Of a DNA stretch of 8,001 bases, positions 5,374 through 8,001 are shown piece after piece. The notes under the pieces were generated by a model that was not told the origin of the DNA, searched no databases, and worked only from the letters and a program-made list of their open reading frames with translations. Within the stretch, counting starts at the first letter, position 1. Each line of letters begins with the position of its first letter. The position numbers and the translations under genes are program-made. Source of the stretch: Methanobacteriota archaeon (GTDB lineage Archaea; Thermoplasmatota; DTKX01; GCA-020343715); assembly GCA_030594725.1 (NCBI GenBank), contig JAUVEQ010000122.1, positions 1 to 8,001 of the forward strand, given 5' to 3'.

Positions 5374-7920
5374 ATGATACATTCGTACAAGATCAACAGA
5401 AAGAAAATCGTGACCGTTATGATCGTGATGGGCGCACTCTTGGTCAGTGTAGCCCTTACTCCCCTTGGCACCACCCTGGGCCAGGGGGATGGGTCTGACA
5501 CCCTGGTGTCCCTCCATGTGGATACCGCGCCCACCCTCGACGGGATGGCTGACGAGGCATTCTGGGCGGACGCCGATGAGCTCGTGATCAGCGTCTCTGG
5601 AGGCGATGCGAACGGTGACATCAAGATGAGGTCGGTCTTCACCGACACGGACATCTACATCTACGCCGAGTGGGACGACCCCACCATGAGCCTCACCAGG
5701 GGCGGCGGCGCCTGGATGTACAACCCCGTTCCGGAGGACACCATGAGGGCCGTGTACACCGAGGACGCGCCCGACGTGGATGGCAACGTGGACGAGGAGG
5801 CATGGGACGCCGCGGCTCCCCTTACCATCGCGGTCGCGGGCGGGACCATGCCCGGCGACATCACCCTGAAGGCACTCTTCAACGACACCCACATCTTCAT
5901 CCAGAAGCAGTGGGCCGACCCCACCTTCAGCATCGCCCGTGGCGGTTCCTGGGCGTGGGACAACGTCGAGCAGATGTGGCGCAACTCCGACGGCCAGTCG
6001 GAGGACCGGTCCAACATCCAGTGGGACATCGACGCGGCCGGCTTCGCCGACCAGGGATGCATGGTCAAGTGCCACATCGACTCCTACTCCTACCTGGAGG
6101 GACAGGACGACACCACCGACATGTGGCACATGAAGGCCGCCCGGTCGCTGGGTGCCAACGGCGTCTCCCAGGAGGGCGAGCCCACCCTTGACGGCCTTGA
6201 GGCCATCGCGGGAGAGTTCCACCTGGACGGCTGGACCGACGACAAGCACGTGACCTACGACGAGAACGCGGGCGCCGAGGAGGACGGAGGCCGTCACGGC
6301 GACGATGGTGGCTCGACCTACTCGCGTAACAGGAACGCGACCAAGGCAGCCCCCTTGTTCATCGAGAAGGAGCCGACGGACTGGCTTGACGCCATGGTCC
6401 TGCTCCAGTCCGAGATCGACGACGAAGAGACCATCACCGCCGACCCGGCGGACCCTGGCTACGTTGGGGCTGACGTCGCCGACGCCTGGGCCGAGTACGA
6501 TGCCCTGGGCGCCGTGGTGCCCGAGCGCGTCCTCAGCCCCCCGACGGGCTCCCGTGGCGACATCCACGAGGCGGCCATCTGGAAGAACGGCATGTGGACC
6601 TCGGAGATGGAGAGGCTCCTTGTCACCGGCAACGACGACGACGTCCAGTTCGATGACATGGGCAAGACCTACCACTTCGGCGTCAGCACGATAGACAACG
6701 GTGGTGGTGGTGAACACAACTACCACAGCGGTGCCTATCACATGGACTTCGTCCAGGACTTCGAGACCCTGGGCAGCGGCTCCGAGGACCGGCTGGCCAT
6801 GCTGTGGGAGATCGGAACCATCACCGGCTTCGACACCCAGGGATGCATGGTCAAGTGCCATACCGGATCCGGCAGCGCCGGGGCCTACCTGGAGGTCGAT
6901 GGGGAGCAGGGCGACATGTGGCACATGAAGGCCGGCAGGTCCCTCCCTGTTACGGAGGCCACCCAGACCGGGACCCCCACGATCAACGACGACCACCAGG
7001 CCACGGCTGGCAAGTTCTCCTTCAAGGGGTTCATCGACGACAAGGTCCTGACCTACGATGAAGCGCCCCACGAGGGCGATGGTGGACGGCACGGCGACGG
7101 CGGCTCCTCCACCTACGGCCGCAACAGGAACTCGGCCAAGACCGGGCCCCTGTACATAGAGTCGAACCCCGCCGACTACATCGACGCCATGGTGCTCACC
7201 CAGGCCGAGATCGACGACGGCCAGACCCTGACCATCGCCTCTGCATCTGCCGACGACGTCGCGGATGCCTGGGAGAAGTACATGGACCTGGGTGCCGTGA
7301 TACCCGAGCGCGTCCTGCAGCCTCCGAGCGGAAGCCGCGGAGATGTCATGCAGGCGGCCGTCTGGGAGGATGGCACGTGGCACACCGAGATATCCCGCGC
7401 CCTGGTGACGGACAATTCCGACGACGTGCAGTTCGACGACATGGCGAAGATGTACCGCTTCGGAGTCTCCCTGATGGACGATTCGGGAGGGGACGACCAC
7501 TCCTCGACCGGCTCCGACACCCTCCTCCTCGAGTTCTACGTCGCACCCACGGAATACGTCCTGACTGGCGGACCGATAACCGACAAGGATGGCGATCCAG
7601 TGGAGGGCGTCGTGGTGACCATGGAGAACGATGGTGCGACCCTTTCGGGTACCACCGACGGAGATGGGAACGTCACCATAACGGTGCCGGCCGACTGGGC
7701 GGGCCAGACCGTCAACGTGACCGTCGAGAAGGACGGCTACGAGGATGGATCCTTCACGGGACTCATCTCCTCCGAGGGGGCATTCACCCCCACGTCGGGG
7801 GAGTATCCAGACTTCATCGAGGAGAAGTCCGAGGATGAGAGCCCGGGCTTCACCACGTTAATCCTGATGCTGGCCCTGGTGATAGCCGGACTGGTCCTGG
7901 CAACATCGCGCAGGCGTTAG
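5374..7920 (+). CDS. Secreted, surface-anchored EB_dh-like heme-binding protein with two CX3CH motifs
   Basis: An 848-residue exported protein. Residues 1-36 are a signal peptide (KINRKK, then a hydrophobic core, likely cleaved near TLGQ). Residues 50-113 and 130-193 are similar half-modules offset by 80 residues (APTLDG/APDVDG, then W-x-DPT and a Gly-rich W stretch), like the N-terminal part of the ethylbenzene dehydrogenase-related heme-binding domain (EB_dh). Residues 209-469 and 470-723 are a tandem repeat, each with GCMVKCH (C229-C233-H234 and C491-C495-H496), DMWHMKA (249-255 and 514-520), RNRN, IPERVL/VPERVL-type and DDVQFDDM segments. CxxxCH plus D-x-WH-x-KA is the pattern I associate with EB_dh-like proteins, which carry heme in electron-transfer partners of molybdenum enzymes; no such enzyme is in the window. 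Residues 726-800 resemble a carboxypeptidase-regulatory Ig-like domain, and 824-848 a PGF-CTERM anchor. The mature part is rich in Asp. The ATG at 5374 (GAGGG six bases upstream) is chosen over an in-frame TTG at 5257 because the signal peptide follows it directly. Confidence 0.82.
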   Translation: MIHSYKINRKKIVTVMIVMGALLVSVALTPLGTTLGQGDGSDTLVSLHVDTAPTLDGMADEAFWADADELVISVSGGDANGDIKMRSVFTDTDIYIYAEWDDPTMSLTRGGGAWMYNPVPEDTMRAVYTEDAPDVDGNVDEEAWDAAAPLTIAVAGGTMPGDITLKALFNDTHIFIQKQWADPTFSIARGGSWAWDNVEQMWRNSDGQSEDRSNIQWDIDAAGFADQGCMVKCHIDSYSYLEGQDDTTDMWHMKAARSLGANGVSQEGEPTLDGLEAIAGEFHLDGWTDDKHVTYDENAGAEEDGGRHGDDGGSTYSRNRNATKAAPLFIEKEPTDWLDAMVLLQSEIDDEETITADPADPGYVGADVADAWAEYDALGAVVPERVLSPPTGSRGDIHEAAIWKNGMWTSEMERLLVTGNDDDVQFDDMGKTYHFGVSTIDNGGGGEHNYHSGAYHMDFVQDFETLGSGSEDRLAMLWEIGTITGFDTQGCMVKCHTGSGSAGAYLEVDGEQGDMWHMKAGRSLPVTEATQTGTPTINDDHQATAGKFSFKGFIDDKVLTYDEAPHEGDGGRHGDGGSSTYGRNRNSAKTGPLYIESNPADYIDAMVLTQAEIDDGQTLTIASASADDVADAWEKYMDLGAVIPERVLQPPSGSRGDVMQAAVWEDGTWHTEISRALVTDNSDDVQFDDMAKMYRFGVSLMDDSGGDDHSSTGSDTLLLEFYVAPTEYVLTGGPITDKDGDPVEGVVVTMENDGATLSGTTDGDGNVTITVPADWAGQTVNVTVEKDGYEDGSFTGLISSEGAFTPTSGEYPDFIEEKSEDESPGFTTLILMLALVIAGLVLATSRRR
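5521..5712 (+). repeat. N-terminal half-module A of the EB_dh-like protein
   Basis: Residues 50-113, running from DTAPTLDG through EWDDPTMSLTRGGGAW. The unit matches residues 130-193 (DNA 5761-5952) at an 80-residue offset. Unlike the second copy it is not followed by the CX3CH half, so it looks like an incomplete extra module made by duplication. Confidence 0.6.
5998..6780 (+). repeat. Long internal repeat, copy 1 (CX3CH module)
   Basis: Residues 209-469, starting SEDRSNIQWDI and matching 470-723 across its length. A 23-base stretch at 6052-6074 covering the CX3CH codons is identical to 6838-6860, exactly 786 bases away. This copy carries a His-rich EHNYHSGAYH segment (447-456) that copy 2 lacks. 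Confidence 0.8.
6781..7542 (+). repeat. Long internal repeat, copy 2 (CX3CH module)
   Basis: Residues 470-723, starting SEDRLAMLWEI. It keeps GCMVKCH, DMWHMKA, RNRN, DAMVL, PERVL, GSRGD and DDVQFDDM from copy 1. The final segment differs (DDHSSTGSDT in place of the His-rich stretch), which may change heme ligation or partner contacts. Confidence 0.8.
7840..7917 (+). other. PGF-CTERM-like archaeosortase sorting signal
   Basis: The last residues are S-PGF (824-826), a 19-residue hydrophobic stretch (827-845) and a final RRR. A PGF motif, membrane span and terminal basic cluster in that order define the PGF-CTERM signal, which archaeosortase A is known to remove in haloarchaea as the protein is attached to a membrane lipid. 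An Asp/Glu-rich spacer precedes it. The archaeosortase itself is not in the window. Confidence 0.7.
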
Positions 7921-7932
7921 ACAACTCAACCT

Positions 7933-7954
7933 CGGTCATAGTCACCCATGACCG
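7933..7954 (+). terminator. Hairpin after the surface protein gene
   Basis: CGGTCAT and ATGACCG form a perfect 7-bp stem around an 8-base loop, starting 13 bases after the stop codon. A pyrimidine-rich stretch (ACCACCTTCCTTCCCT) follows. A transcript-end role is likely, although a clean T-run is missing. Confidence 0.5.
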
Positions 7955-7973
7955 ACCACCTTCCTTCCCTCGT

Positions 7974-8001
7974 CCCCCCTTCCCATGGGGGGGGCGGGGG
8001 G
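7974..8001. other. C-run/G-run low-complexity segment
   Basis: CCCCCCTT, then CCCATGGG, then a long G-run can fold back on itself using G-T pairs. It may be a second transcript-end hairpin, or the start of a low-complexity tract cut by the window edge. Homopolymers of this kind are also prone to sequencing error. Confidence 0.35.

Noticed and set aside
6702..6716. GGT trinucleotide run
   Set aside because: It simply encodes a short Gly run in a loop of the surface protein; four to five units are not remarkable in GC-rich DNA.
5359..7500. Very long open frame (713 codons) on the minus strand across the surface protein gene
   Set aside because: It is an antisense shadow of a GC-rich gene: it has no start signal, no recognisable domain and repetitive Val/Gly/His-rich content, while the plus-strand frame has a signal peptide, repeats and an anchor.

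Overview
The window reads as archaeal DNA, most likely from a GC-rich member of the Thermoplasmatota or another euryarchaeal group. The evidence is: an Lrp/AsnC regulator carrying the start of a TRASH-type CxxCG motif; a bacterio-opsin-activator-type HTH (HTH_10) regulator, a family largely confined to archaea; a TTTAAATA TATA box placed for a leaderless transcript; and a secreted protein ending in a PGF-CTERM-like archaeosortase tail. The phylum is an inference. No rRNA, tRNA, CRISPR array or insertion sequence was seen.

Left part (1-4208, all on the minus strand, read right to left): an ABC exporter pair (ATPase 4208-3528, FtsX/MacB-type permease 3508-1184, translationally coupled), then two tandem paralogous mini-proteins of the YHS metal-binding family (1104-934 and 847-653), then an Lrp/AsnC regulator with a C-terminal TRASH domain that runs off the left edge (520-1). 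The two YHS genes share not only their coding sequence but a 14-bp upstream element at almost the same distance from the start codon, and each has a 15-bp inverted repeat between that element and the ribosome binding site. The regulator has its own 15-bp inverted repeat upstream. This looks like a small metal-responsive (copper or another soft metal) regulon.

Centre (4209-5373): a 108-bp divergent promoter region separates the exporter from the plus-strand HTH_10 regulator (4317-4967). A 406-bp intergenic stretch follows. Its middle is strikingly AT-rich and holds two inverted repeats, a T-rich tract that may terminate the regulator transcript, two TATA-like boxes and a possible 23-codon leader ORF with a strong Shine-Dalgarno sequence.

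Right part (5374-7920, plus strand): one large secreted, Asp-rich, cell-surface protein of 848 aa. It is built from internally duplicated ethylbenzene-dehydrogenase-like (EB_dh) heme-binding modules with two CX3CH motifs, followed by a carboxypeptidase-regulatory/Ig-like domain and a PGF-CTERM-like anchor. It is probably an exported electron-transfer or heme protein. The last 80 bases hold a hairpin and a C-run/G-run segment.

A possible working model is a metal- or redox-responsive envelope locus, with metal-handling mini-proteins, an envelope exporter, two regulators and a surface heme protein. Only the ATPase-permease coupling and the pairing of the YHS duplicates are directly shown by the sequence.
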